Assembly: GCA_963820955.1 (NCBI GenBank)
Contig: CAWGCA010000003.1
Coordinates: 254,378-318,377, forward strand
DNA: 64,000 nt
Source of the DNA: CAWGCA01 sp963820955
GTDB taxonomy: Bacteria > Pseudomonadota > Gammaproteobacteria > Chromatiales > Chromatiaceae
Reading direction: 5' to 3'
Shown here: one piece after another, positions 53,941 through 64,000 of the stretch
How the letters are laid out: each line of letters begins with the position of its first letter
Position numbering within the stretch: position 1 is the stretch's first letter
The notes under the pieces: generated by a model
The model's database searches: none
The model's input: only the letters and a program-made list of their open reading frames with translations
What the model was told of the DNA's origin: nothing
Translations under genes and position numbers: made by a program

Positions 53941-54181
53941 TGAACACCCCGAAGACCTGGTAAAAAACGTGGGTGTATACCGGGATGTATCCCGCGCAAC
54001 GATGGTTGAGGGCCTGCGCAAACTGATCGGGGAGATGTCTTCAATTTTCGCCTCCCAGTTCCTTCAGGCGCTTCAATAGCGAATACCATGAACGCCTCGA
54101 CACACACAGCATGGTATTTGATAGTCGTGCTGAAATTGAACGAATCAATACCATGATCCATGCCATCGAAAAATGGCAATA
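53941..54181 (+). pseudogene. Degraded gene of unknown function
   Basis: Reads EHPEDLVKNVGVYRDVSRAT, then LIGEMSSIFASQFLQALQ and a stop, with a different frame continuing FNSEYHERLDTHSMVFDSRA, INTMIHAIEKWQ and a stop. Protein-like in both frames, so probably one frameshifted gene. Family not recognised. Confidence 0.35.
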
Positions 54182-54810
54182 ACTGCTTACCGATGCCTGC
54201 CAGTGCCAGCAGGTGCCAGACGGAAATGAAGATAAGTTATTGGTTTTGTGAGTTTACAGTGGCTTGATGCCAGGAGGTGCCAGCCAGTGCCAGATCTGGC
54301 CTACTCCCACTCGATTGTAAACGAGCCATTTTTACAATTTAATATCAATGGTTTAATTGTTGGTGTACGTGGCAATACCATGCTTAGAAATTTCTTAAAG
54401 CGTATAGCGTATGCATATAAGCGTAGTAGGTCAGTGGCCTATGCCGCACCGTGCGCGGTCCAAGCATGTCCGCAAATTCGGGTAAGGTACAGGTGCTTGG
54501 GGTGACCGAGGCCGCTGGCGAAAGAGTCATTGAGCTGCGCTTTATCCAGGTGCGCAACCCAGACTGGGTGCATGGCGTACAAGCGTATAAGAAGCATAAA
54601 CGCCCTTTTTGCCCAAGTCCAAAGGTAGTTTGCCGTCAGTGGCCCATTACTTCATCGCTCGATCATCATGAGTAAGCCCTGAATTGCGCGTATCTCATCT
54701 GAGAACCTGCGTTTTTCTCCATTGACAACCTCATTCTGACCCCCTGGCAAGCCGGAACCCTGCCGCGGCTGACGGCACAGCGTCTTGAATCAAATGGTCA
54801 GGTTTCGGTA
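54182..54810. other. Intergenic stretch, no gene seen
   Basis: About 630 bases between a degraded gene and the IS91 remnant. A few in-frame stretches exist but none is protein-like. CAGGAGGTGCCAGCCAGTGC and related short CCAG reiterations occur near 54200-54290. Confidence 0.45.
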
Positions 54811-55217
54811 TCAGGTGAACAGGCCAATCGGCGGAGCCCGACTCTCGTATAACCGAATCCCCTCCGGGCATTCGCCCTTTTCCTTCAGGTGAATCAGGAT
54901 TTTCCGGATCACGACGGGGTCCTCGATGCACGCGAGAGCCTGCCCCGCGAGCGCAGCGAGTGCTTTGGGTATGGACCTTGACGGCGCCGCCGCATGCGCT
55001 GCAGGTCTCGATATCGATATTGAAAACGCGCTTTAGTCTTTGCGCCCAGGTCATGGCGGCGTGCCGTTCAGCCGGTACGGCGGCTTCATCCGAGTCCGAT
55101 ACCTTGGCTTTGCTGCCCTTGCCCCGCTTCGCGGGTGTGATGATCGCACGGTGTTGGCTGTTCGGCGCAAACACGCCATGGAAGCGCGTCAGGTTGAGCC
55201 AGGTCCGGTAGAGGCAA
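54811..55217 (-). pseudogene. IS91-family transposase, C-terminal remnant
   Basis: Minus-strand frame LYRTWLNLTRFHGVFAPNSQ, ERHAAMTWAQRLKRVFNIDI, ETCSACGGAVKV matches the C-terminal end of IS91-type (Y2) transposases. A frameshift follows CGGAVKV; the rest of the tail (CPEGIRLYESRAPPIGLF) is in another frame, ending at 54811-54813. The catalytic part is absent. Confidence 0.7.
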
Positions 55218-55221
55218 TGAT

Positions 55222-55500
55222 ATGAAACCCGCCTTCCACAAGGGCGCGACGATCTTCGGTTATGTCGGAGCCGACCTGTTCGCCGGCCCTATCGCGCAGC
55301 TGTTTGCCTGGAATGACGAGAATGGTCCAGCGACCGGACTCCAGGCACGGATCGCCAGCATCGACCTCATTGACACCATCGCCACCGTGCGGCCTGAGCT
55401 CGACAACTGGACCGGTTACCGGTTCACTGACTTGTTCACGTTGCTAAAAATTGACGGGGAGTGGAAGATTACGAACAAGGTCTTCCATCTGCACGCCTGA
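55222..55500 (+). pseudogene. Lumazine-binding/NTF2-like protein, N-terminally truncated
   Basis: 92 residues matching the C-terminal two-thirds of Lumazine_bd_2-type proteins (KPAFHKGATIFGYVGADLFAG, ATVRPELDNWTGYRFTDLFT, LLKIDGEWKITNKVFHLHA). The N-terminal third is replaced by IS91-remnant DNA, and the ATG at 55222 is probably accidental. May still fold. Confidence 0.65.
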
Positions 55501-55529
55501 AGGCCCCGCACACTCGCTAAGGTGAAGAC

Positions 55530-56222
55530 ATGAGCAATCAAATCAAGCAACAAGTCCCCGCTCAGTTAAATATGGATCTGAGTGTACAAATCGCAGTTTT
55601 ACCTGAGCAGCACCAATGGGTCACCAGCCCTGCCGATGGTGTTTCCAGAATGCCACTGGAACGAGAACAGCTGGAATCCGGCCATACCACCAGCCTGGTC
55701 ATCTTTGAGCCTGGCTCATCCTTCCCGCCACATGAACACCCCATGGGTGAGGAAATCTTTGTGCTAGAAGGTGTGTTCTCTGATGAAAATGGCGATTATC
55801 CTGCCGGCATGTATATACGCAATCCACCAGGCTCAAGACATAAACCGTTTACCCGGGAGGGCTGTGCACTGTTTGTAAAACTTGATCAGTTTCATCCCGA
55901 TGACAATGAACATGTTGTCATCACAGTAGAACAGCGACAATGGCAACAGGGTATCGGCAACCTTAAGGTATTGTCATTACATGCGTTTGAAACACAAAGC
56001 ACGGCGTTAGTCTATTGGCCTGAAAACGAAGTATTCCAGCCGCACACCCACTGGGGTGGTGAAGAGATACTGGTACTCAAAGGCGAGTTCTGTGATGAAT
56101 ATGGTAAATATCCGAAACATAGCTGGATACGTAGCCCACATTTAAGTCAACACCATCCGTTTGTAGAACAGGAAACATTGATATTAGTGAAAGTCGGACA
56201 TTTGCCGCAGAGCAAACGTTAG
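55530..56222 (+). CDS. Double cupin (ChrR-like) protein
   Basis: 230 residues with two cupin domains. Each has the anti-sigma-factor ChrR-type motif: FPPHEHPMGEEIFVLEGVFSDE (first) and FQPHTHWGGEEILVLKGEFCDE (second). Metal-binding His/His/Glu sites are intact in both. It lacks the N-terminal zinc anti-sigma domain, so it is a stand-alone metal-binding cupin. Often linked to singlet-oxygen or oxidative stress; here role unknown. Confidence 0.87.
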   Translation: MSNQIKQQVPAQLNMDLSVQIAVLPEQHQWVTSPADGVSRMPLEREQLESGHTTSLVIFEPGSSFPPHEHPMGEEIFVLEGVFSDENGDYPAGMYIRNPPGSRHKPFTREGCALFVKLDQFHPDDNEHVVITVEQRQWQQGIGNLKVLSLHAFETQSTALVYWPENEVFQPHTHWGGEEILVLKGEFCDEYGKYPKHSWIRSPHLSQHHPFVEQETLILVKVGHLPQSKR

Positions 56223-56226
56223 CTCA

Positions 56227-56349
56227 CTATGGAATTCCAGTGCACCTCAGCAGATCGGTGACACTCAGGTCAAAAGCATTGGCGAGCTTCTCGACCGTGG
56301 CGAGTGTGGTGTTGTGTTCACAGCCTTCAATGGCGCCCACGAAACTCCT
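56227..56349 (-). pseudogene. XRE-type regulator, C-terminal remnant
   Basis: Minus-strand frame RSFVGAIEGCEHNTTLATVE then KLANAFDLSVTDLLR and a stop is the end of a helix-turn-helix XRE regulator. The upstream helices are missing and the aldo/keto reductase frame overlaps it on the other strand. Confidence 0.55.
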
Positions 56350-57384
56350 CGGTTGTGGTTAGTCTATCGGGAGCAATACGTACTTGAACCAAGTGGTGCG
56401 CGCAGGGAGAACCAATTGCTGCCCAGCCTTTTCCATGGCGAGGGAAAGATTGCCGCGGCCACCGCCTCTCTCTCCGACCGGCTGGGCAAGCTCCTGCCCC
56501 TGCGCAAGCTGGGTTCTTCCGGTCCGGTCGTGACCAACCTGGGCGTGGGCGGAGACCATGTGGGGAGTGCCTCGGAAAAGGACGCGCAGGCCATCATCGA
56601 AAAAGCCTTGGAGGAGGGGGTGCGCTTCTTCGACAACGCCCCCTTGTACAGCGGTGGAAAAGCAGAGGAACGCTATGGAAAATTCCTCACTCCCAAGTAC
56701 AGGGACGTTTCCTTCATCATGACCAAATCCTTGGCCAAAAACAGGGAGACGGCCCTGAAGGAACTCGACACTTCCCTCTCCCGCATGAAGACCGACTACG
56801 TGGACCTATGGCAGGTGCATGCCCTCGAAAACCCGAAGGATGTGGAAGAGCGCGTCCAAAACGGTGTGCTCGACGCCTTTCTCGAGGCCCAGAAAAAGGG
56901 CAAGGTCAGGCACATCGGCTTCACCGGCCATGGTTCCTACAAAGCCCACCTCAAGATGCTGGAGGAGCTCAAAAAGCGGGGTGTGAAGATGGCCGCCTCG
57001 CAGATGCCGGTCAACCCCGCCGACCCCCACTTCGAGAGCTTCGTCACCCACGTGGTGCCCAAGTGCGTGGAGGCGGGCATCGGCGTGCTGGCCATGAAAA
57101 CGCTGGCCTACGGACGTTTCTTCGGAGGGAACAAGGGTTGGCGTCGCAAGGAAGCCTCGGTCAAGCCGGCGATACCGGCGGTTCTTTCCGTGGAGGATGT
57201 CTTCGGCTTCGTGTGGTCCCTGCCCATCACCTCCCTTGTCAGTGGTATGGAAAGCGTCCAACAGGTTTCCCAAAATGCTGCCATAGCGCGCAAAACATGG
57301 AACTGGAACCAGGCCGAACGCCAGAAACGCATCGACGCGGTGGCCCCCTTCGCCGGCCCGGATCTCGAGTTCTACAAGAACTGA
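56314..57384 (+). CDS. Aldo/keto reductase, N-terminus probably replaced
   Basis: NADPH-dependent oxidoreductase of the AKR family. From about residue 58 the sequence is clean AKR: LRKLGSSGPVVTNLGVGGDH, catalytic FFDNAPLYSGGKAEERYGKF with the active-site D and Y, MTKS lysine and LWQVHAL histidine. The first ~55 residues do not resemble the family and overlap an XRE remnant on the other strand, so the native leader (often a Tat signal in this subgroup) is lost. The next gene is a second AKR; the two do not look like recent duplicates. Confidence 0.75.
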   Translation: MFTAFNGAHETPRLWLVYREQYVLEPSGARRENQLLPSLFHGEGKIAAATASLSDRLGKLLPLRKLGSSGPVVTNLGVGGDHVGSASEKDAQAIIEKALEEGVRFFDNAPLYSGGKAEERYGKFLTPKYRDVSFIMTKSLAKNRETALKELDTSLSRMKTDYVDLWQVHALENPKDVEERVQNGVLDAFLEAQKKGKVRHIGFTGHGSYKAHLKMLEELKKRGVKMAASQMPVNPADPHFESFVTHVVPKCVEAGIGVLAMKTLAYGRFFGGNKGWRRKEASVKPAIPAVLSVEDVFGFVWSLPITSLVSGMESVQQVSQNAAIARKTWNWNQAERQKRIDAVAPFAGPDLEFYKN

Positions 57385-57438
57385 ATTTCCTCCCTCCGCG
57401 CGGCAATCTCTTAACGATTTAGGAAAGGAACATTACCG

Positions 57439-58425
57439 ATGAACGTAAGAATGCTCGGTCAGACAGAAACGAGTCTTCCAGCAATTGGGCTTGGCTGCAT
57501 GGGGCTATCAGAATTCTATGGCCCGCCAACGGATCGAGAAACTGCCATTGGGCTTCTCCATGCTGCCATTGAGCTCGGTGTGCAGCATTTTGATACGGCG
57601 GAGCTCTATGGCATGGGGGCGAATGAGACCTTATTGGGCGAAGCATTTCATGATCGTCGTGACAAGGTCTTCATTGCGACTAAGTTTGGGCCAATCCGTG
57701 ATCCGGAGACCGGGGCCGCCGTTGGGATCGATGGCTCACGCGCAAATTGCCGACGCGCGGTGGAGGGCTCGCTAAAGCGACTACAGACCGACGTGATCGA
57801 CCTCTATTATCTCCATCGAGTGGACCCTGCGACCCCGATCGAGGAAACGGTTGCGGCAATGGCCGAACTGGTTACTGAGGGAAAGGTTCGGGCAATTGGT
57901 TTATCCGAGGCGGCCGCCGCCACAATACGCCGTGCTGCCGAGGTTCACCCGATTTCGGCTGTGCAATCCGAGTACTCCATTTTCAGTCGCGATATTGAGG
58001 ATTCGGTGATTCCGGCCTGTCTTGAGGTCGGTGCGACGCTCGTGGCGTATTCACCGTTGGGGCGCGGCATGTTATCTGGGAGATTTAAGCAGGACGTTCG
58101 CCCTGCAGAGGGCGATTTTCGGACGCTGACTCCGCGATTTCAGGGAGATGCCTACGAAGCGAATGTCGCGCTTGTCGCGGAAATCGAAGCGTTAGCATCA
58201 GCAAAATCGTGCAAGCCAGCAGAGGTCGCTCTTGCTTGGGTCCTTAGCCGCGGCGATCATGTCATAACAATTCCAGGAACGTCCAAGCTCGATAATTTGA
58301 AGGTCAACCTTGGTGCATACGATATTGCTCTGGCAGATGACGAATTGAAAAGGCTGGATCGTCTTGCTGACCAAGTTAAGGGAGATCGCTACGACGAGCG
58401 CGGTATGAGTATCATTAACGGCTGA
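57439..58425 (+). CDS. Aldo/keto reductase, intact
   Basis: A 328-residue AKR of the YajO/AKR13-like group: start MNVRMLGQTETSLPAIGLGC, catalytic FDTAELYGMGANETLLGEAF, FIATKFG lysine, DLYYLHRVDPATPIEETVAA and the final VITIPGTSKLDNLKVNL cofactor-binding segment. An AGGAAAGGAAC ribosome-binding region precedes the ATG. Complete; substrate unknown. Confidence 0.92.
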   Translation: MNVRMLGQTETSLPAIGLGCMGLSEFYGPPTDRETAIGLLHAAIELGVQHFDTAELYGMGANETLLGEAFHDRRDKVFIATKFGPIRDPETGAAVGIDGSRANCRRAVEGSLKRLQTDVIDLYYLHRVDPATPIEETVAAMAELVTEGKVRAIGLSEAAAATIRRAAEVHPISAVQSEYSIFSRDIEDSVIPACLEVGATLVAYSPLGRGMLSGRFKQDVRPAEGDFRTLTPRFQGDAYEANVALVAEIEALASAKSCKPAEVALAWVLSRGDHVITIPGTSKLDNLKVNLGAYDIALADDELKRLDRLADQVKGDRYDERGMSIING

Positions 58426-58557
58426 TTGAGAAATCAAAGACCTTAATTAGCTGGGGTGGTTGTTTTTTTTAAATCTCTGGAACCGGGTCAGCAATACGTA
58501 CGCGTCAGCATATACATTACGTATTGCTCTGGCCTTCGATGTCACCCGTGCGGCTCA

Positions 58558-60830
58558 TCATCGCGGCCTGATCGACAACAGCCCCACCACCACTGGGGTA
58601 GCACCACCAAAGGCTCTGAGAAACCACAGACCGCACCAGGCTTCCCAGCATCCGCTCACCTTGCGCGTTATCTGGGAAGCCCCGAGCTTGCCGAAGTTGG
58701 GGTAGGCGGGAATGTCAATAGCTTGATTAGCTCCATGCCAACCGGGGTCGCCACGGCGAAGCTCGCTGCCAATCGTGATGCCTGCCGCCCTCAGAGCAGC
58801 TTTGGCAATCTCCTTATTTTCGATGCCGTCGAAGGCCAGGCGCTCCACGGTGTCGTTTACCGCCATGGCCCGCCGCGTCGTAATGCTTGGTGCCTTGCAT
58901 GGCGGGATCACCAGTTAGGTACTCGATTACTTGCGGCGGCAGCCCGCCTGCCCCTGCTCCATCTCATGGGAGTGCTACCACCCGCTGCCCATCGTCATAT
59001 GCTGCCGGTGCATTTGCGGCTCGCTCAATGCTTGCGCCGAGCTCCTTAATCCGCATCTCAAGGTCACTGATCGCGTCCATGTACTCACGCCCTCCACCAG
59101 CCAGTTCGAGGTTCAACTGCATCTGGTCGCGCTGAGGTCCAGCTGGTGTGCGCAGCAATGCAAGCTGCGGTTTCCTTGTCTTCGCGTTTCCGCTGCAGCT
59201 CAAACAATTTGCGGTCGTAATCCATCTGCGCCCTGAATCTTGTTCATCAAGCCGCAGTGCATTATCGTTGCGTTGTTTGTCGAGCTTCATCTGTTCGTTG
59301 GCGGCTTTCTTGGCCGCGTCGTCTTTGCCTTTGCCATCGCCACCACCTTCAAGATTCGGCAGTGTCGTGTCGGTGCCAGCAGGGGGGCGGCTGCGCCCAC
59401 CTGGTGTATTCAGGGTGCCCCAAGCACCGCCGCGACCACCTGAGCGCACAGGATTCGTGAGGGACTCACCCAGTCGCCCCAGCCAGCCCCTGACCTTGCC
59501 ACCACTGAGCTTGTCGACAGGTTCAGGAGTGGGTTCGCACCGATCGCTATGTCGATGAATGCCTGGCCGGCCCCGCCGACAAGCCAGTTCCAAAAACCAT
59601 TCCAAGCGGTCGTCAGGGCATCAATGACGTGTTCGTGCCACGGAGGAAATCATCAAGATTCAGGCCAAGCGCCTTGAAGACTGTAGCCGCACGCGACCTC
59701 AGCTTGGACCAGAAGCGTCCCGAGCCCTTGATAGATGCCGACAATGCGGTAGCGGCCTTTTGCAGGTCGCGCCACCACTTGATAACGAGCTGAATTGCGG
59801 CGCCCGCCTCGGTCTGCAACTGATTCCAGAATCTGCTAAGCCTCCTTGGGAAGGTGTCAACGAATTGCTTGAAAGGTGCGTTGAGGTCATAGGCCGCCTT
59901 CGCAATCAGCGCCAGCCCGAGAACCGCCAGCCCCACTGGGCCTGTGATCGCTGCCCACGCAGCTGTGGCGGCACCAGCTACCAGGTGAATCCAGTGGACA
60001 GAGGGGCAAGGCGACAAGCAGGCCGGATGCCGCCACCACGACTGCGCCGCCGGCTACAGCCAAGGCCCCAAGCCCGATGGCAGCGTCTTGAATGGGTTGT
60101 GGTAATTTGCCGAAACCTTCCGTCACTGTTGCCAGTGCTTGAGCGACAGGCGCAAAAACGCGAGTCAGGCTTTCGGCAACATCAATCGCAAACTGGTCCC
60201 ATACGCCCTGCAATCGCTCAATAGCATTGAGTGGCGGCACCGACGAATCCGCCAGCGTTCGGAACATCTTGACCAGGATTTCGCTGGTGATCTGCCCTTT
60301 AAAACCCATTTCTTTGAGCGCGGAAATGGGCTTGCCAATAGCCTCAGCCAATGCCTGCATGAACCCAGGTACATCACGCAAACTGTTGAACTCATCACCG
60401 CTCAACGTGCCAGCGGCAAATGCCTGCCTCAGCTGCGTGTAAGCACCGGCTGCCTGCCCTGCATCTACACCACCGCGTCGCAGCAGCTTGTTGAAGCCAA
60501 TGAACGAGTCCTCGATAGCCTCAGTCTCGACCCCTAAAGGTCGGAGTGCCGCATAGAACCCGGCGACGCCGCCTTCGCCTGCGTAGACGTAAGGGCCAGC
60601 TCCTTTGCCCCCTGGCGACGGCCTCTGATGCCACGGCATAGTCACCAGTTGCCTTGGTGGCGAACACCAACTGGCGTTCAGCGGCTGATGCTTCGGTGGC
60701 AATACCGGCAAACACTCGCCCGATTGCAAGGGCACCGATCGCGCCATCGCGCCCTGCAATGACGTCAGAGATCGCCGCAGCCGCTCCACTTTTGGCACGA
60801 GCAATACGTAACTGACGAAGCAGGAGATAA
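58558..60830 (-). pseudogene. Phage tail tape-measure protein, multiply frameshifted
   Basis: Several minus-strand frames together resemble a prophage tape measure. The N-terminal tape-measure domain is at 60600-60150 (GVAGFYAALRPLGVETEAIE, GAYTQLRQAFAAGTLSGDEF, SLRDVPGFMQALAEAIGKPI). A central hydrophobic repeat region follows (AAITGPVGLAVLGLALIAKA), then a charged coiled-coil part (about 59200-58960). Frames shift at about 60000, 59610 and 58950. No other phage gene is nearby, so this is an isolated remnant. Confidence 0.72.
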
Positions 60831-60845
60831 AGAACCCCGTATTGC

Positions 60846-63104
60846 TTGCTGGTGGAGAGTGCAGGAAGAGGATCACATCGGCATCGTCAATCGGATCTAA
60901 TTGCAATTCAACTATTGACAGTAGGTTCAGAATTGTTTTCGGGTGATGACCTTCAGAATATGCTCAGTGAAGCTGTTGAACTATTTTTCCATGCGCAGGG
61001 ATCGGTTACGCGCGCAATCCAAAGTGTCATTGACCGTATGAATAAAACATTCTATGAGATGAATGCGGATTGGGGGTATGAGGGCAAACAAGTTCTCGGA
61101 TCAGTAAACATTTGTGTGTTGCATAATGACTGGATTTTTGTCGGCCAGATAGGGGATGCCTTTATTTATCATATTGGAGATAAAAAGTACGATCTATTTG
61201 GCGATGGCGGTGATTCACAGGATAAATTAGGTGTGTCACGCAGAATCCAGGCCAGGTTTTACCAAAATGGATTAACTATTGGTGATTTATTGCTTATGAG
61301 CCCAAAAGCACATGGCTCATGGAAATCCTACTATCTATCAAATAGCCATACTCTCCCAATTTCTCAGTTGAAACGACGATTACATAACCAAATGATTCAG
61401 GATTTTTCTGTGGTTGCCCTCAAGACTGAAGAAGGGCAAGGAAAAGTGAAAGTGGGCCGTTGGGACCACCCCGATGAAGAAAATGAGGGCGATAATGAAC
61501 AATCCGAGGAGGCTAATGAGAAACTAGCGGAAATTATGCCGCAAAAGAACGATGATGGGGAAAGCAGCCAGGAGGCGGTTGCTCAATCGACTAGTCGTGT
61601 CGAAGACCTTCGTGAAATCGTTGCCGAAGAGGATGCAGATGAAGGATTTGTACCAGAAAAAGATTCTCTCTCCATCACCGAGGGAGAAACTGAAAATCAC
61701 ACCTCCCCTCAGTTCGATTTACGAGATAAACCAAACGCATCGGCATCGCAGTCGGGCGGGTTCATAAAATTAGTTGCTCGGTCATGGGTGAAGGCAAAAA
61801 CATTGCGATCGAAAATTCAGCTTACATCGAGCCGGATCACACGAAAATTATTTCCGGGCAAGCCCGTGAATATGGATAACAGGATTACGATTCAAGGATT
61901 TTTTGCGTTCCTTCTTCCTTTAGTATTTATTACCGGTGCTCTATTCATTTATGTTAACTCCGGAAAGGACGAACAATATAACCTGTATATGAACTCCGCA
62001 GTTGAAAAATCAATTGAAGCGGAAGCATTAGAAAAAGAATGCAGATAAAAAGGTATTATGGACTGACGTCATTGATCTTACTTTGAAAGCCGAAAGTTAT
62101 CGGGTGACAAATGAGTCCCGTCAACGAATTCTTAAAAGCACAATCCATTATTGATGGGATGGACCTAACAAAGCGGCTTAGTTTTCGCCCAGCAATGACA
62201 CAACCCTTCCCGGAAAGCGCTCAGATTACCAGGATTAAAGATAGCTCTTCAGGTACCTATTTACTGGATTCAACTACAGGGAATGTTTTGCGGGTTTATG
62301 TGAATTCAAAAGGTTATCTTGAACTGGATGAGGAGTTTGCTTGTAAACCGAGGGATTACGGACTTGTTGACATGGGTAAGATCGTGGATTTTGTTGTGCT
62401 GCCTGCAAACAGCATGGGATATAAAATCTTAGCAGTTGATAAAGTCGGAAATCTATTATATTGCCAGCCAGGCGAACAACCGGATTCCCGCACGCTTACA
62501 ATTCCAGAAGGTGGCTGGGGAGAAATATCCCATGCCATCTATTCTGATGAAAGATTGTTGATCTTGGATTCTGCAAAGAACAATATCTGGATTTATCAAA
62601 CAGAAGATAACGAAATCAATGATCTGGCAGGAATTGTGTTTGTCGAATCCCCAATCTCGTTTTTTGATGAAGATGTTCCTGATATTGGCGGAGCAATCGG
62701 TATTGTGATTAACCTGGAAGATTTTTACATTCTTCATGAAGATGGCCACATGACCCTGTGCCAGTATGGATATGAGGATGTGCGCTTGACTGTTTGTGAA
62801 GAACCGGCAGCATTTACAGATAATCGAACGAGCAGCGAAAATAAGAAACCCTGGATTTTTCTTGGAACAAAATTCATTAGCATGGACAATGCCTCACTGC
62901 CGCAACCCTCCATTTTTGTTCTGGATGAAAATAGTGCTGCCATATTCCAATTTTCAATGCAACTCAATTTAGAAAACACCTTGAAACCTCAGGTGAACCT
63001 TGACTTTCCCTGCCAGAAAAGGAACCAACGGGATTTGGTATCCTGTTAGATCAGGAAATCCTAATAGCCTACGGAAATAGTCTATTCACCGCGCCGCTAA
63101 AATA
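60846..63104 (+). pseudogene. PP2C-type phosphatase fused to a beta-propeller, three frameshifts
   Basis: First frame (60846-62048): a PP2C-like domain (VEESAGR-type start lost; LGSVNICVLHNDWIFVGQIG, DAFIYHIG), a long acidic linker and one membrane helix near 350-370 (FFAFLLPLVFITGALFIYVN). Second frame (about 62037-62115): NADKKVLWTDVIDLTLKAES. Third frame (from about 62120): propeller-like blades (ITRIKDSSSGTYLLDSTTGN, ILDSAKNNIWIYQ). A fourth (63010-63104): LPEKEPTGFGILLDQEILIA to a stop. The order matches a single gene; arrangement and wording remind me of Chloroflexota (Anaerolineae) proteins. The N-terminus is cut by the phage remnant. Confidence 0.6.
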
Positions 63105-63194
63105 AGGATTTTCCCAAACATCATCCTTGTGTAATTGCCAAATAGAATTAGATATTGGATTGGACGGAGGTTCCTTTAGGTCAGAATATTATAA

Positions 63195-64000
63195 CTATGG
63201 GGACGCAATTGTGATTGGGACGGGGATAAAAGTGATCAGGAAGACCAATACCATCAGTAAACCTAACCAGCGCCGTTTCTTATCGAGCCTGGTCACCAGG
63301 TCAAGCGGTTCGGCATAGCGTTGGCCAAAGAAGAAGAGGATGGCAGCCCAGGTCCACCATCCAGCCCAGAAGAATCCAAAGATGACGAGGGAAGCTAAAA
63401 CAATTGGATAAATGAAGCGCATGGCTTTTGTTCCAAACACAGCTTGAAAAATATGCCCGCCATCTAGTTGGCCTGCGGGGATGAGGTTGATAGTAGTCAC
63501 AAATAAACCGGCCCATCCAGCCCACGCTACCGGATGCAGCATGACATCTTCGGCGCCCCATGGAAAAGGCATTCCTGTGAAGAAAAAACGCATCCAAAAA
63601 ATTGCCAACGGAAGGCCGGCGACATTTGGCGGTTTTGGGATTAGTTTGCCGAAGGATAGATATTTTATCAACAGGTAAAGCAGAGAGTTGCCTTCCATCT
63701 GCAAGCCGACTGATCCCTCAGGAGTTAACGGAATAGACTTAATTCGGAAAGGCGCAATCCAATAAAAAGAATAATGATTGAAACGATTAGTCCGCATAGG
63801 GGGCCGGTTATGGACAGGTCAAATAATTGCTTCTTGTTTTTTGGAATTGAGCGCATGCTGATAAAAGCACCCATCGTACCAAAAGTACTGAGTGGAAAGG
63901 GAATGAAGAGCGGCAAGGTAACATTAATTCCATGTTTCTTGCCAGCAAAATAATGGCCAAATTCATGCGCACCCAAAATGGCAAGTAGAGAGGCGGCAAA
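63195..64000 (-). pseudogene. Site-2 protease (M50), N-terminal edge outside window, one frameshift
   Basis: Intramembrane metalloprotease. The first frame (63976 down to ~63745) has GAHEFGHYFAGKKHGINVTL with the zinc-binding HEFGH. The second (63797 down to 63195) continues IKSIPLTPEGSVGLQMEGNS, VAWAGWAGLFVTTINLIPAG, QLDGGHIFQAVFG with the distal LDGGH. The shift is about 63745; one base would join RLS to RIKSIPL. The layout is that of the Chloroflexota M50 group (wide VDVTLP-like loop, MEGNSLLYLL), different from gammaproteobacterial RseP. Confidence 0.75.

Noticed and set aside
53763..54179. 138-residue minus-strand frame overlapping GNAT and the degraded gene
   Set aside because: Shadow of the GNAT coding strand; no family features.
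56808..57422. 204-residue plus-strand frame inside the first aldo/keto reductase
   Set aside because: GC-rich shadow in another frame of a clear aldo/keto reductase.
1..64000. CRISPR array
   Set aside because: No regularly spaced identical repeats with unique spacers were seen on either strand.

Overview
The window looks like chromosomal DNA of a gammaproteobacterium, perhaps a marine or halotolerant, sulfur-cycle-type lineage. The evidence is a TrkA/TrkH potassium uptake pair, an NhaD sodium/proton antiporter, SulP and SLC13-type anion transporters, a sigma-54 response regulator and ordinary enterobacteria-like codon choice. The taxonomic call is inference from gene content. The DNA is unusually rich in mobile elements and broken genes, so it is either a decaying or symbiont-like genome or a metagenomic contig with uncorrected indels. 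The last 3 kb (60.85-64.0 kb) reads more like Chloroflexota than Gammaproteobacteria.

Layout. 1-4.6 kb: a group II intron reverse transcriptase split by a serine-recombinase element with 24-bp terminal inverted repeats, next to a second, ORF-less intron remnant with a recognisable domain V. 4.6-10.1 kb: a doubly truncated luciferase-type oxidoreductase, an IS4 fragment, an intact SDR, then chrA and a VKOR-thioredoxin gene bracketed by two copies of a 138-bp palindrome-ended repeat. 10.1-17.8 kb: a histidine kinase/NtrC-type regulator pair facing a four-gene transport operon (stress-like protein, SLC13-RCK permease, NhaD, stress-like protein) that has a textbook -24/-12 promoter. 17.9-29.4 kb: corA pseudogene, haem-binding cytochrome, trkA-trkH, sulP, a voltage-gated K+ channel, and the two ends of a Gld-type ABC operon whose middle has been replaced by another copy of the repeat. 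29.4-38.4 kb: IS66 (with 8-bp target duplication), two hsp20 genes, first copy of an unclassified 1.63-kb element, a frameshifted NERD-helicase, IS1595 (with 8-bp target duplication), a degenerate tRNA-Leu and an IS110 start. 39.1-44.2 kb: a compact operon DgcN-like/ornithine racemase-like/ornithine cyclodeaminase/MlrC-like. 44.2-50.7 kb: repeats, a complete IS4-type IS, NHL propeller and phosphatase genes, and a DruA-domain Tn5-like transposase element. 50.8-53.3 kb: second copy of the 1.63-kb element, sitting precisely inside codon 6 of an SDR gene. 53.4-58.4 kb: GNAT, IS91 remnant, truncated lumazine-binding-like protein, double cupin, two aldo/keto reductases. 58.5-60.9 kb: degraded phage tape-measure gene. 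60.9-64.0 kb: PP2C-propeller gene and site-2 protease, both with frameshifts.

The most promising unknown is the 1.63-kb element present at 32.7 and 50.8 kb. Its ends can be placed to the base because one copy splits a recognisable gene. Both copies sit between CTAA tetranucleotides, there are no terminal inverted repeats, and the single ~505-aa protein shows no transposase signature that I can recognise. The sigma-54 ion-transport operon and the amino-acid racemase/cyclodeaminase/MlrC operon are the most interesting intact physiology.
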